Source: Oscillospiraceae bacterium (lineage in GTDB: Bacteria; Bacillota; Clostridia; Oscillospirales; Oscillospiraceae). Taken from it: a stretch of 64,000 bases of DNA. The position numbers were made by a program, and so were the translations under genes. The notes under the pieces are model-generated. The model was not told the DNA's origin. It did no database searches and saw nothing but the letters and a program-made list of their open reading frames with translations. Below are positions 1-6,900 of the stretch, piece by piece (position 1 is the stretch's first letter; each line of letters starts with the position of its first letter). The DNA lies in NCBI GenBank assembly GCA_017440925.1, contig JAFSAP010000007.1:1-64000 (forward strand), in the 5' to 3' direction.

Positions 1-20
1 ATTTTGGTCCAAAAAGTTAG

Positions 21-58
21 AAAAAACACCGGACTTCTTTCGAAATCCGGTGTTTTTT
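21..58 (-). terminator. Terminator of the tRNA-fMet gene
   Basis: A perfect 13-bp stem (21-33 with 46-58) encloses a 12-nt loop. The stem core is CACCGGA/TCCGGTG and it is flanked by six A/T pairs, so it ends in a U run on either strand. It lies immediately 3' of the minus-strand tRNA. Confidence 0.85.
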
Positions 59-59
59 A

Positions 60-135
60 TGGTTGCGGAGGCAGGACTCGAACCTACGACCTCCGGGTTA
101 TGAGCCCGACGAGCTTCCAACTGCTCTACTCCGCG
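60..135 (-). tRNA. Initiator tRNA-Met (fMet), anticodon CAU
   Basis: Read on the minus strand this folds as a 76-nt tRNA with encoded CCA (60-62 on plus) and anticodon CAU. Two initiator hallmarks are visible. The first base C cannot pair with A72 (acceptor CGCGGAG against CTCCGCA), and the anticodon stem has the three consecutive G:C pairs GGG/CCC. It is therefore the formyl-methionyl initiator rather than an elongator Met or a lysidine-modified Ile tRNA. A consensus promoter lies upstream and a terminator follows directly, so it is transcribed alone. Confidence 0.97.
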
Positions 136-166
136 ATATTGAGGTGCACCCCTTGAGTGCTTAGAT

Positions 167-195
167 AGTATATCACAGCCCCCGCTGTTTGTCAA
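167..195 (-). promoter_or_regulatory. Sigma-A promoter of tRNA-fMet
   Basis: On the minus strand, -35 TTGACA (190-195) and -10 TATACT (167-172) are separated by exactly 17 bp, about 30 bp before the tRNA 5' end. Confidence 0.85.
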
Positions 196-241
196 TACCT
201 TTTTCCCGGGATATTCTGTCGGTTCCTGGCGGACAGATACA

Positions 242-270
242 TTGACAACGGCTATCCATCTGAATATAAT
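242..270 (+). promoter_or_regulatory. Sigma-A promoter of azlCD
   Basis: Perfect consensus: TTGACA (242-247), 17-bp spacer, TATAAT (265-270). The expected start near 277 leaves a leader of only about 25 nt before azlC. Confidence 0.88.
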
Positions 271-300
271 GAACCCTGTATAATTTACCCCGGAATTGAG

Positions 301-1002
301 ATGATATCCATGCAAAAAAGTGCAGTAAAAGCTGCTTTTCTGGACACTGTACCGGTGATGACCGGCTATGTATTTCTGGGCTTCGGCTTTGGAATCGTAA
401 TGTACCAAAGCGGTTACGGCCCCCTGTGGTCCATTGCCATGAGCCTGCTGATCTATGCCGGCTCCATGCAGTATGTGGCTGTGGGGCTGCTGACAGGCGG
501 CGCCGGCCTGCTGACCACAGCTCTGACCACCGTGGTGGTCAATGCCCGGCACCTGTTTTACGGCATTTCGATGGTGGATGCCTACAAAGGCGCAGGAAAG
601 AAGAAGCCCTATATGATCTTTGCGCTGACGGACGAAACTTACTCCCTGGTTTCCAAAAACCAGGTGCCCGAAGGCATCAGCCGCCATGGCTACTGTTTCC
701 TGGTTTCCCTGTTCGACCACAGCTACTGGGTGGGCGGCACGGCCCTGGGTGCATTGGCCGGAAATCTGCTGCCCATCAACTTTGAGGGCATCGAATTCGT
801 TCTGACCGCCCTGTTCGTCACCATTTTCGTAGAGCAATGGCTCAGCACGAAAAACCACTTTCCTGCCGTTGTGGGCGTGGCCGTCACAGCAGTTTGCCTT
901 CTGATCTTCGGCCGGGATGTATTCCTCATCCCCTCCATGGCCCTTATTGCCGGGATCCTGATCATGGCTCCCAAATTTGAAAGGAGGACAGGCAATGCAT
1001 AA
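301..1002 (+). CDS. azlC: AzlC-family branched-chain amino acid exporter, large subunit
   Basis: A 233-residue polytopic membrane protein with the AzlC pattern: an N-terminal helix with VPVMTGYVFLGFGFG, a Gly-rich second helix, then NARHLFYGISM near residues 80-90. AzlC works with the small AzlD subunit to export branched-chain amino acids and their analogues. Length is normal for the family. Translation may begin at 301 or at the in-frame ATG at 310; neither has a strong ribosome-binding site, and the consensus promoter is very close. The stop overlaps the azlD start by 8 nt, so the two are translationally coupled. The exact substrate cannot be read from the sequence. Confidence 0.92.
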   Translation: MISMQKSAVKAAFLDTVPVMTGYVFLGFGFGIVMYQSGYGPLWSIAMSLLIYAGSMQYVAVGLLTGGAGLLTTALTTVVVNARHLFYGISMVDAYKGAGKKKPYMIFALTDETYSLVSKNQVPEGISRHGYCFLVSLFDHSYWVGGTALGALAGNLLPINFEGIEFVLTALFVTIFVEQWLSTKNHFPAVVGVAVTAVCLLIFGRDVFLIPSMALIAGILIMAPKFERRTGNA

Positions 1003-1324
1003 CCTCCATGCCATTTTGACCATTGCCGTGGCAGCCCTGGTGACTGCCGCACTGCGGTTTCTTCCCTTTCTGATCTTCGGTGAAAACCGAAAAACCCCTG
1101 CCATCATTGCCTATCTGGGCCAGGTGCTGCCCTATGCCATTATGGGTATGCTGGTGGTGTACTGCCTGAAGGATGTGTCCGTCACCACGGCTCCCTTCGG
1201 CATCCCGGAGGCCATCGGCTGTGCTGCTGTGGCTGGACTGCATATCTGGAAGCGCAGCACCCTTCTGAGCATCGGCGGCGGCACAGTGGTCTATATGCTG
1301 TTGGTGCAGCTTATTTTCCATTGA
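995..1324 (+). CDS. azlD: AzlD-family branched-chain amino acid exporter, small subunit
   Basis: A 109-residue protein with three or four hydrophobic helices and the AzlD-type region TAALRFLPFLIFGENRK. The start at 995 is chosen because AAGGAGG (981-987) lies 7 nt upstream, inside the azlC end; an upstream in-frame start at 977 would precede that site. It partners azlC in a two-subunit exporter and is followed by a hairpin terminator. Confidence 0.92.
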   Translation: MHNLHAILTIAVAALVTAALRFLPFLIFGENRKTPAIIAYLGQVLPYAIMGMLVVYCLKDVSVTTAPFGIPEAIGCAAVAGLHIWKRSTLLSIGGGTVVYMLLVQLIFH

Positions 1325-1335
1325 AGAATCACTAT

Positions 1336-1370
1336 AGCAAACCAGAGAGCCTTCGGCTCTCTGGTTTGCT
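1336..1370. terminator. Bidirectional hairpin between convergent genes
   Basis: A perfect 15-bp stem (1336-1350 with 1356-1370) with a CTTCG loop lies between azlD (plus) and the lipoprotein ending at 1373 (minus). The U tract is weak on both sides. Confidence 0.75.
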
Positions 1371-1372
1371 AT

Positions 1373-2185
1373 TTACTTCAGCATTTCTGCTTCCTTCTGA
1401 AAGCGAGACATCATGGTTTCATAGTCTCCCAATTTGGTTTTGTAATCATCCAGCTTGCCCGCGGGTTCCATAGCAAATTCTGCAAACATACTGCTTTCCA
1501 GCATCCATTCACGCAGAAGGTTGGCCTCTTCAGGATATGTATCCTTATTATCTTTTACAAATTGAGTAACATCACTATTCAAAGAAGGCTCCGTTTTAGA
1601 AAGTGCGTCATATGCTTTTGCGTAAGGCATACACAGATTTGCGATATAAACAAAATCATCATCTGTCAAATCCCAGTGGTATCCGTCTTTATCTTTACCA
1701 ATTTCAAACGATTCCTTCTCCATCGCATATCCGGTATTCCACATTAGCATCTGTACTGCACTTAGTTCATTTTGAAGTTTCAGTGAATCGATTGTAGACA
1801 AATCTGTAAAACGGAGAACATCATCGAAGTAATTCCAAAACCTGCTTCCGCCAACATTTTCCCATACGATAATAACACCATCTGCCAAAATACTACTTGC
1901 GACGTTCATTTCTGTGCAACGTTCTGTGAGAGAAATAAAAGTTTCGGTATGGAGAGACTCTATAGACTGCTGGAGAATATCTAAATTTTCAACTTTTTCT
2001 TTATCTTTATCATTTAGTGCATCATAAGCACGATTGGCTTCTTGAATCGTATCAGCCTTCTCAATGGTTACTTCACCAATAGAAGCGATTTTTTCCTCCA
2101 CTGCTTTCACTTCTTCACTTTTGCCACAAGCGCACAAAGATAGACAAATCGCAAAAACCAAAACAAAAAATAACATTTTTTTCAT
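1373..2185 (-). CDS. Lipoprotein of unknown function, 270 aa
   Basis: The N-terminus is a lipoprotein signal: MKK, a hydrophobic stretch, then a lipobox ending at the Cys of LCAC near residue 20. Residues about 25-75 form an alpha-helical segment with the pattern of short surface helical modules (IASIG.VT, I.EANRAYDAL, K.KVENLDIL). The remainder is Glu/Lys-rich and predicted soluble, with no catalytic motif that I recognise. It is expected to be tethered to the outer face of the membrane. The base composition (AT-rich, many TTT/AAA codons) differs from the GC-richer azlCD and cyuA, so recent acquisition is possible. A second lipoprotein gene lies directly upstream. Confidence 0.8.
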   Translation of the reverse strand: MKKMLFFVLVFAICLSLCACGKSEEVKAVEEKIASIGEVTIEKADTIQEANRAYDALNDKDKEKVENLDILQQSIESLHTETFISLTERCTEMNVASSILADGVIIVWENVGGSRFWNYFDDVLRFTDLSTIDSLKLQNELSAVQMLMWNTGYAMEKESFEIGKDKDGYHWDLTDDDFVYIANLCMPYAKAYDALSKTEPSLNSDVTQFVKDNKDTYPEEANLLREWMLESSMFAEFAMEPAGKLDDYKTKLGDYETMMSRFQKEAEMLK

Positions 2186-2215
2186 AATTCTTCGCTCTTC
2201 TTTCTGAAATTATTT

Positions 2216-2434
2216 TTAATTTTTTCCGCTTGCCTTGGCGTAAGCATCTAGGTAGTCCTGAATTTCTTGTTTGGCTCTGTCTGCTTCTTCTCTTGTTCTT
2301 CGGGCAGCTTCTTCCAGCTCTCTACTGGACTGTTCAAGATTTGCAATTTTTTGTTCTGTAGTCAGTTCTTTCTTACATCCAGAGAAAGAAAATGTCAGAC
2401 ATAAAATTAGCGCAAATGATAATATCTTTTTCAT
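2216..2434 (-). CDS. Small coiled-coil lipoprotein, 72 aa
   Basis: MKK plus a hydrophobic stretch leads to the lipobox FSGC near residue 19. The rest (TTEQKIANLEQSSRELEEAA onward) is a highly charged helix with heptad-like spacing, so a surface-tethered coiled coil is expected. AAGGAGG lies 4 nt before the ATG and a sigma-A-like promoter is at 2481-2510. It precedes the larger lipoprotein by 30 nt and is probably co-transcribed with it. Function unknown. Confidence 0.78.
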   Translation of the reverse strand: MKKILSFALILCLTFSFSGCKKELTTEQKIANLEQSSRELEEAARRTREEADRAKQEIQDYLDAYAKASGKN

Positions 2435-2480
2435 ATTTCCTCCTTTTTGTAATACAATAAGATATCATAATAGCAATCAT

Positions 2481-2510
2481 AGTGTAGCATATTTTTATCA
2501 CTATTGTCAA
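2481..2510 (-). promoter_or_regulatory. Sigma-A promoter of the two lipoproteins
   Basis: On minus: TTGACA (2505-2510), 18-bp spacer, TACACT (2481-2486). A TATAAT on plus at 2513-2518 may serve the divergent ribbon-helix-helix gene, but it lacks a good -35. Confidence 0.7.
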
Positions 2511-2543
2511 TCTATAATTGATACAGATTGAGAGGTGTATGCT

Positions 2544-2726
2544 ATGAAGAATGAACCTTTAAAAATTAAAAAGCGTGGTGAGGATGGCACAAGAGTTATC
2601 ACAGTGAGGATTCGTGAAGAAACATTGGGAGAACTGGACAGAATTGCAAACGAAAGCAACTATTCACGCAATGAACTTATCAATCTGATTTTGGCTTATG
2701 GTGTGAAGAATATCGAAATAGAATGA
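2544..2726 (+). CDS. Ribbon-helix-helix (CopG/Arc-type) DNA-binding protein, 60 aa
   Basis: The pattern is RVITVRIREETLGELDRIA (ribbon strand, then helix 1) followed by NYSRNELINLILAYGV (helix 2), the layout of a dimeric ribbon-helix-helix repressor. The start at 2544 is chosen because GAGAGG lies 8 nt upstream; a GTG at 2535 sits inside that site. It is divergent from the small lipoprotein, so it may regulate that pair. No toxin or antitoxin partner is seen beside it. Confidence 0.75.
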   Translation: MKNEPLKIKKRGEDGTRVITVRIREETLGELDRIANESNYSRNELINLILAYGVKNIEIE

Positions 2727-2819
2727 TATAAGGGCAAATATCCACCCTCTTTCCTTTCCAGAGATCACATCCCTAAAAGCCCCCCTGGCGGAAGCCTTTG
2801 CGCGTCATCAAAACGAAAC

Positions 2820-2845
2820 AACGGCAGGACTTTCGTCCTGCCGTT
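2820..2845 (-). terminator. Terminator of the cysteine desulfidase gene
   Basis: Perfect stem ACGGCAGGAC / GTCCTGCCGT with a 4-nt loop (TTTC on plus), followed on the minus strand by a T-rich tract. It lies 19 bp beyond the stop at 2864. Confidence 0.85.
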
Positions 2846-2863
2846 CTTATATTCTATTGGGCA

Positions 2864-4144
2864 TCAGTCGCAACGGGTGGTCATGATCTCCAGGATGACC
2901 CGGTCGGTCTCCTGCATGCCCTGCTTTGCCAACACACCCACATTGGCAATGGTGCTGTCCACGCCCTTGGTGATGATGCCGTCGCCGCCCCGGAACTGCT
3001 GCTCATTGCAATACATCTGATAGCCCAGGATACCTGCATCCACAGATGCTGCGATTTTGGCAGCGCAGGAGGGTTTTGCACCGTCGCAGATGGTGCCGCT
3101 GAGGATGGCCACTGCATTGACGATGGTATGGGCAATAGCCCGGAAACTGCCGTCCAGCAGATAGGCAATGCCTGCGCCGGCACCCACGCCGGCGCTGATG
3201 GCGCCGCAGTAGGCAGACAGGCGGCCAATGCCGCTCTTCTGATGAATGGTCACCAGATCCGAAATCAGCAATGCCTGATACAGCTTTTCTTTGCTGACAC
3301 CCAGATGCCAGGCATAGCGGATAACCGGGATAGATGCGGTCATACCCTGGTTGCCGGAACCGGAGACAATGACCACAGGCCGCTCACAGCCGCTCATACG
3401 GGCATCGGAACCGGCGGCAGCCCAGGCCTTGGCCTCAGTTTTGATATCGGCGGGATATTCCTTCAGCAGGACAGAGCCGATGTTGGCACCCCAGTCCTCG
3501 CTAAGGCCAGCCTCTGCAATGGCGATGTTGAAATTGATCTGGCGGTCCAGCAGATCAGATACCCGGCTCAGATCCACAGTCTCCGCAAATTCCAGAATGC
3601 CAGCCACGGACATGAAACTCTTATCCATCTCGCCGTCGTCATCGGCTTCGGTGAGTTCCTTGCTGAACAGCACTTCGCCATTCTTCTCCACATGGACAAC
3701 ATTGGCATGGGACTTGGCAATGCGTACCACAGCGGTATGCTCCCCAGCACAAGCCGTCAGCCGGATATCCAGCTGGAAGGGCGTTTCCATGCAGATGATC
3801 TCCATGGGGACGTTCTTGGTAAATGCTGCGATATCCACATGGGCGCTGACAGGAACGGAAGAGATAACCTGCAGCTTGGCATCGGGATCACCGGCCACGA
3901 TACCGGCAGCAACCGCCGCCCGGATACCCTTCTGCTTGCCGGTATTGGGAACGATAACACTCTTGACATTTTTGATGATGTTGCCAGAGACTTCGATCTT
4001 CACCTGCTGGGGCAGCTGTCCCAGAGTTTTACGCAGCAGCGCAGCTGCATATGCCAGGGCAATGGGTTCCGTACAACCGGTGGCCAACAGCAATTCGCTC
4101 TGCAGCACCTCAATATAAGCATCTACAATGGCGGGTTCCAGCAT
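2864..4144 (-). CDS. cyuA: CyuA-type L-cysteine desulfidase (L-serine dehydratase alpha-like, UPF0597)
   Basis: A 426-residue cytosolic enzyme of the UPF0597/YhaM family, which cleaves cysteine to sulfide, ammonia and pyruvate with an oxygen-sensitive Fe-S cluster. Visible family features are LLATGCTEPIALAYAAA near residue 20, SGNIIKNVKSV near 50, a GSGNQGMTASIPV loop near 260, and the late cysteines CDGAKPSCAAK that, with the GCTEP cysteine, are cluster-ligand candidates. Length is typical. AGGAGGCG lies upstream of the ATG. The leader carries its own promoter (4220-4248) and a perfect 20-bp palindrome (4184-4203), suggesting specific control. Serine dehydratase activity cannot be excluded. 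Confidence 0.88.
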   Translation of the reverse strand: MLEPAIVDAYIEVLQSELLLATGCTEPIALAYAAALLRKTLGQLPQQVKIEVSGNIIKNVKSVIVPNTGKQKGIRAAVAAGIVAGDPDAKLQVISSVPVSAHVDIAAFTKNVPMEIICMETPFQLDIRLTACAGEHTAVVRIAKSHANVVHVEKNGEVLFSKELTEADDDGEMDKSFMSVAGILEFAETVDLSRVSDLLDRQINFNIAIAEAGLSEDWGANIGSVLLKEYPADIKTEAKAWAAAGSDARMSGCERPVVIVSGSGNQGMTASIPVIRYAWHLGVSKEKLYQALLISDLVTIHQKSGIGRLSAYCGAISAGVGAGAGIAYLLDGSFRAIAHTIVNAVAILSGTICDGAKPSCAAKIAASVDAGILGYQMYCNEQQFRGGDGIITKGVDSTIANVGVLAKQGMQETDRVILEIMTTRCD

Positions 4145-4183
4145 GATTTGCGCCTCCTATGTATCAAAACAGTATTTCTGTCA

Positions 4184-4203
4184 AGGCTTTTCCGGAAAAG
4201 CCT
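4184..4203. promoter_or_regulatory. 20-bp perfect palindrome in the cyuA leader
   Basis: AGGCTTTTCC followed directly by its reverse complement, between the -10 element and the start codon of cyuA. There is no U tract, so it looks like a repressor operator rather than a terminator. The regulator is unknown. Confidence 0.6.
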
Positions 4204-4219
4204 AGTTTTACTTATACTC

Positions 4220-4248
4220 AGTGTACTTCATCCACAGACAAAAATCAA
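4220..4248 (-). promoter_or_regulatory. Promoter of cyuA
   Basis: On minus: TTGATT (4243-4248), 17-bp spacer, TACACT (4220-4225), about 75 bp before the start codon. Confidence 0.65.
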
Positions 4249-4290
4249 GAAAATAACCCTGATAAATCACAGCTTCGCCCAATTTCTTCT

Positions 4291-4643
4291 TTAGTGTTCC
4301 AGAGCCGCCCGGAGTTTTTCCAGGGCGCGCTTCTCAATACGGGAAACATAGCTCCGGCTGATACCGGTGATCTGCGCCACCTCCCGCTGACGGCACGGCA
4401 TAGATCCTGTAAGCCCGTACCGCAGGTCGATTACTTGCCGTTCCTGCTCTGTAAGGCACGTGTCCATCGCCCACCGAAGATGCTGCGCCAGTTCCTTGTT
4501 GGCAACTTGTTCCAGTAGGTCGCAGTCCTCCGCCACCACATCCATCAGTGAAAGTGCCGCCCCATCTGTTCCCGTTTCAATATAGTCAGACAAGGATACA
4601 TCCTGGGCGGTCTTTTTTTGTGCACGAAAGTGCATTAGGATCT
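4291..4643 (-). CDS. sigK: 3' half of split sigK (RNA polymerase mother-cell sigma factor SigK, region 3/4)
   Basis: About 115 codons encoding the C-terminal half of sporulation sigma-K: KKTAQDVSLSDYIETGTDG, then SLMDVVAEDCDLLEQVANKE, region 4 with LTEQERQVIDLRYGL, and the -35-recognition helix-turn-helix REVAQITGISRSYVSRIEKR. Regions 1.2 and 2 (core binding and -10 recognition) are missing. They are found at 21408-21758 on the same strand. An ATG at 4635 opens an isolated frame, but the sigK frame continues upstream as ..NEILM into the attachment site and the recombinase gene. No ribosome-binding site suits a start here. Alone it is non-functional; after excision of the intervening DNA it completes a 225-residue SigK. 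Confidence 0.93.
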
Positions 4644-4648
4644 CATTT
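4636..4648. other. Left attachment site of the sigK-intervening element
   Basis: Thirteen bases, TAGGATCTCATTT on plus, match TAGGATAGCATTT at 21426-21438 in direct orientation except at two central positions. They lie exactly where the SigK reading frame breaks. The recombinase stop codon (4643-4645) is inside the site. The exchange could take place in AAATG or ATCCTA (minus-strand sense); both choices keep the frame. Confidence 0.8.
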
Positions 4649-6451
4649 GCTATCCTCTCTCCAAGGACTTTCAGAGTCTATGATAGAGTCTTTCCCTTTC
4701 AATTCCTCATAATTGGCATCTGCGAAATCTTCAAGAAGTTTTTCTTCTCCACTTTCGACAGCTGTATTACCCATTTGACCCTCCCTATCAGGGAATTCGA
4801 TTGCACTCTCATCGGCTCCGAACAGCACCACATGGGCATTCCCGCCATCCCAGATCACTTTATGAACTACGGAACGGGTCGCTGCCCGCTTCTCCTCAAC
4901 AGACAGTTCGTCAAGACTCCTTTGCAGCTCGGACAGGCTCTGCCGCAGCCGGTCGAACTCCATATCGGTCATAGAATTGGCCGTGGTCTGCTCCTCCACC
5001 TCCCGGATGCGGGCCATGATCTTACCATTGATTCGGGTCAACTCCTCGATCCGCTCCAGTACACGGGGTCTGGCAGGGGAATCCTCCATTATGCCCAAGC
5101 TATCGATCAGGCCATGGATGGTCTTTTCATTCGTTCCATACTCTGACCGGAGACCTTCCAGCTGAGATTCATACCCTTCCCGATTGCCTGCATAAAATGG
5201 GCGGTATTTTTCCAATTGCATGACGAAGGTGCTGTCATCCTCCGGTATTTTCCTGATCTGTTCCATGATCGCCGCATCCAGACTGTTGCCATTGGCATTG
5301 GACTGCCTGCAGCGCTCACCCTTACTCCGCTCCTTCATCTTGCAGACATAGGTGTAAATGATTTCTCCATCTGCCGTCCTGCGCTGAGACAGCTTGGGGT
5401 ACATCCGTTCCCCGCAGGAACAGAACAGCAAACCTGTGAGTAAGGCTGCATTGCTTCTGGGTTTGCGGTAAGCTTTGGACTTGTTTCTGTCCAGAGATTC
5501 CTGCACCCGGATCCACTGTCCGGAGGGAATCAGACCGGGGTGCTGGCCAATGGCCACAATCCACTGGCTGACAGGCAGCAAAACCGTTGTCTTTCCCTTC
5601 TCCTGGTCAGTACGGTTGTAGGCCATGATGCCCCAGGTTCCGTCAAAGGCCTCTCTGGGAAAGCACAGATCCGCTTCCCGCTCCCGAAAATACTTGTATG
5701 CATCCTCGTCCGCAACCATATAAACCGGGTTCTGCAAAATTGCTTTGATGGCAAACCGGGTGAAATCCCTGCCCTGTCTGGTCTTGATCCTGCGGCGAAG
5801 CAGTTCCGCTTCCACTGCTGTCAGAGAATCGGTTTTGGTATAAAGGTCAAAAATCAGCCTGGGAATCTCCGCTTCCTCCGGGATGGGAACCAGTTTGAAG
5901 GACTTCCTTGTCCTGCCGTCTGCCGTCACCTTGCTGACCTCCTCGGATCGGAAGCCGGTAGGCGCATTGCCGCCCAGCCAGCGGCCTGTTTTTGCCAGTT
6001 CGTGCATATTGTCCCGGATGCGCTCGGCAATGGTTTCCCGTTCCAGCTGAGAGAACACAGAAATAATGAACATCATGGCCCTGCCCATGGGGGTGCTGGT
6101 ATCGAACTGCTCCCGGATTGACACGAAGGATACATCCAATTTGCTCAGTTCGTCAATCAGTCCGGCGAAGTCGCTGATATTACGGCTGATTCTGTCCAGA
6201 CGATAGACCACGATGGCTCTGAACTTCCGTTTTCTTACCTCCGCCATCATCCTCTGAAAGTCAGGCCGTTTCAGATTGCCCCCGGAAAAACCCTCATCCT
6301 CAAAAACCACGCAGCGCCCGGCACAGGCTTCCCCAAACAAATTCCGCACATAGTCCCTGCACAGCTCCACCTGGTTGCCGATGCTCTCCCCCTTGCCGGT
6401 GAATCTGGATTTTCGGGAATAAATGGCGATTCTGTCCGCATTGTTCCCCAT
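4643..6451 (-). CDS. Large serine recombinase (SpoIVCA-like) of the sigK-intervening element
   Basis: A 602-residue site-specific recombinase. The N-terminal resolvase domain (about 1-150) has the catalytic serine in IAIYSRKSRF, then the VVYRLDRISRN helix and GRAMMFIISVFSQLERE. The Recombinase domain follows (about 165-300), then a zinc ribbon with CSCGER...C...C near 345-395, and a coiled-coil tail. It shares the sigK strand, and its last codons run into the attachment site. Large serine recombinases excise the skin elements of Bacillus and Clostridioides in the mother cell, so the inferred role is excision here. The start at 6451 is preferred because GGGAGG lies 7 nt upstream; 6469 is the next in-frame ATG. 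Confidence 0.93.
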   Translation of the reverse strand: MGNNADRIAIYSRKSRFTGKGESIGNQVELCRDYVRNLFGEACAGRCVVFEDEGFSGGNLKRPDFQRMMAEVRKRKFRAIVVYRLDRISRNISDFAGLIDELSKLDVSFVSIREQFDTSTPMGRAMMFIISVFSQLERETIAERIRDNMHELAKTGRWLGGNAPTGFRSEEVSKVTADGRTRKSFKLVPIPEEAEIPRLIFDLYTKTDSLTAVEAELLRRRIKTRQGRDFTRFAIKAILQNPVYMVADEDAYKYFREREADLCFPREAFDGTWGIMAYNRTDQEKGKTTVLLPVSQWIVAIGQHPGLIPSGQWIRVQESLDRNKSKAYRKPRSNAALLTGLLFCSCGERMYPKLSQRRTADGEIIYTYVCKMKERSKGERCRQSNANGNSLDAAIMEQIRKIPEDDSTFVMQLEKYRPFYAGNREGYESQLEGLRSEYGTNEKTIHGLIDSLGIMEDSPARPRVLERIEELTRINGKIMARIREVEEQTTANSMTDMEFDRLRQSLSELQRSLDELSVEEKRAATRSVVHKVIWDGGNAHVVLFGADESAIEFPDREGQMGNTAVESGEEKLLEDFADANYEELKGKDSIIDSESPWREDSK

Positions 6452-6637
6452 CTTTTTCCTCCCTGCCATATGATGATAGTTATACTATTTCATAACAGCG
6501 GAAAGCTTTCCTCCGAAATGCCATTTTTTCATGCAGCCGTGGACTGTTCCCTTCCGGGTTTCATATTCTCTGGGGACAGTGAATAGGCTTCTGTCAGGGC
6601 ATTTCCCCACCGCCGCATACAAGGAGCATCCCGGGAG

Positions 6638-6856
6638 GTGATTCCGATCCGCAAACCGGCACCCATCCATCTGGTTGTGCAGCAGCCTCAAACAGAAGCA
6701 GGAAAAAAAGCATTGGCGCAGCGGATCTCTGAGATTCACGCTGCAGCCGTGAATCAACGGTTAACATCCCTGAACTGTCCCACGGAGCAGAAACGGAAGC
6801 TTCTGGAGGCCGTCATGGAAACCGCAGGAACAAAAAACAGGGAACAGTCTTTCTGA
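6638..6856 (+). CDS. Small basic protein beside the recombinase, 72 aa
   Basis: A GTG start at 6638 is preceded 11 nt upstream by AAGGAG. The protein opens PIRKPAPIHLVV and contains a helix-rich, charged body ending LNCPTEQKRKLLEAVMET. I have an impression of similar small proteins next to serine recombinases in Clostridia but cannot confirm it. It is divergent from the recombinase and followed by its own terminator. It is a candidate recombination directionality factor by position, size and charge only. It could instead be a small DNA-binding regulator. Confidence 0.55.
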   Translation: MIPIRKPAPIHLVVQQPQTEAGKKALAQRISEIHAAAVNQRLTSLNCPTEQKRKLLEAVMETAGTKNREQSF

Positions 6857-6876
6857 AAGTCTGTTCCCTGCTCTTT
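6838..6876. terminator. Bidirectional terminator between the small ORF and the CotH gene
   Basis: Stem CAGGGAACAG / CTGTTCCCTG (6838-6847 with 6861-6870) with an inner TCTTTCTGAAAG pairing. A T run follows on plus (CTCTTTTT), and six T follow on minus. Confidence 0.85.
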
Positions 6877-6900
6877 TTATGTCATTTTCTTACCTGCCGT

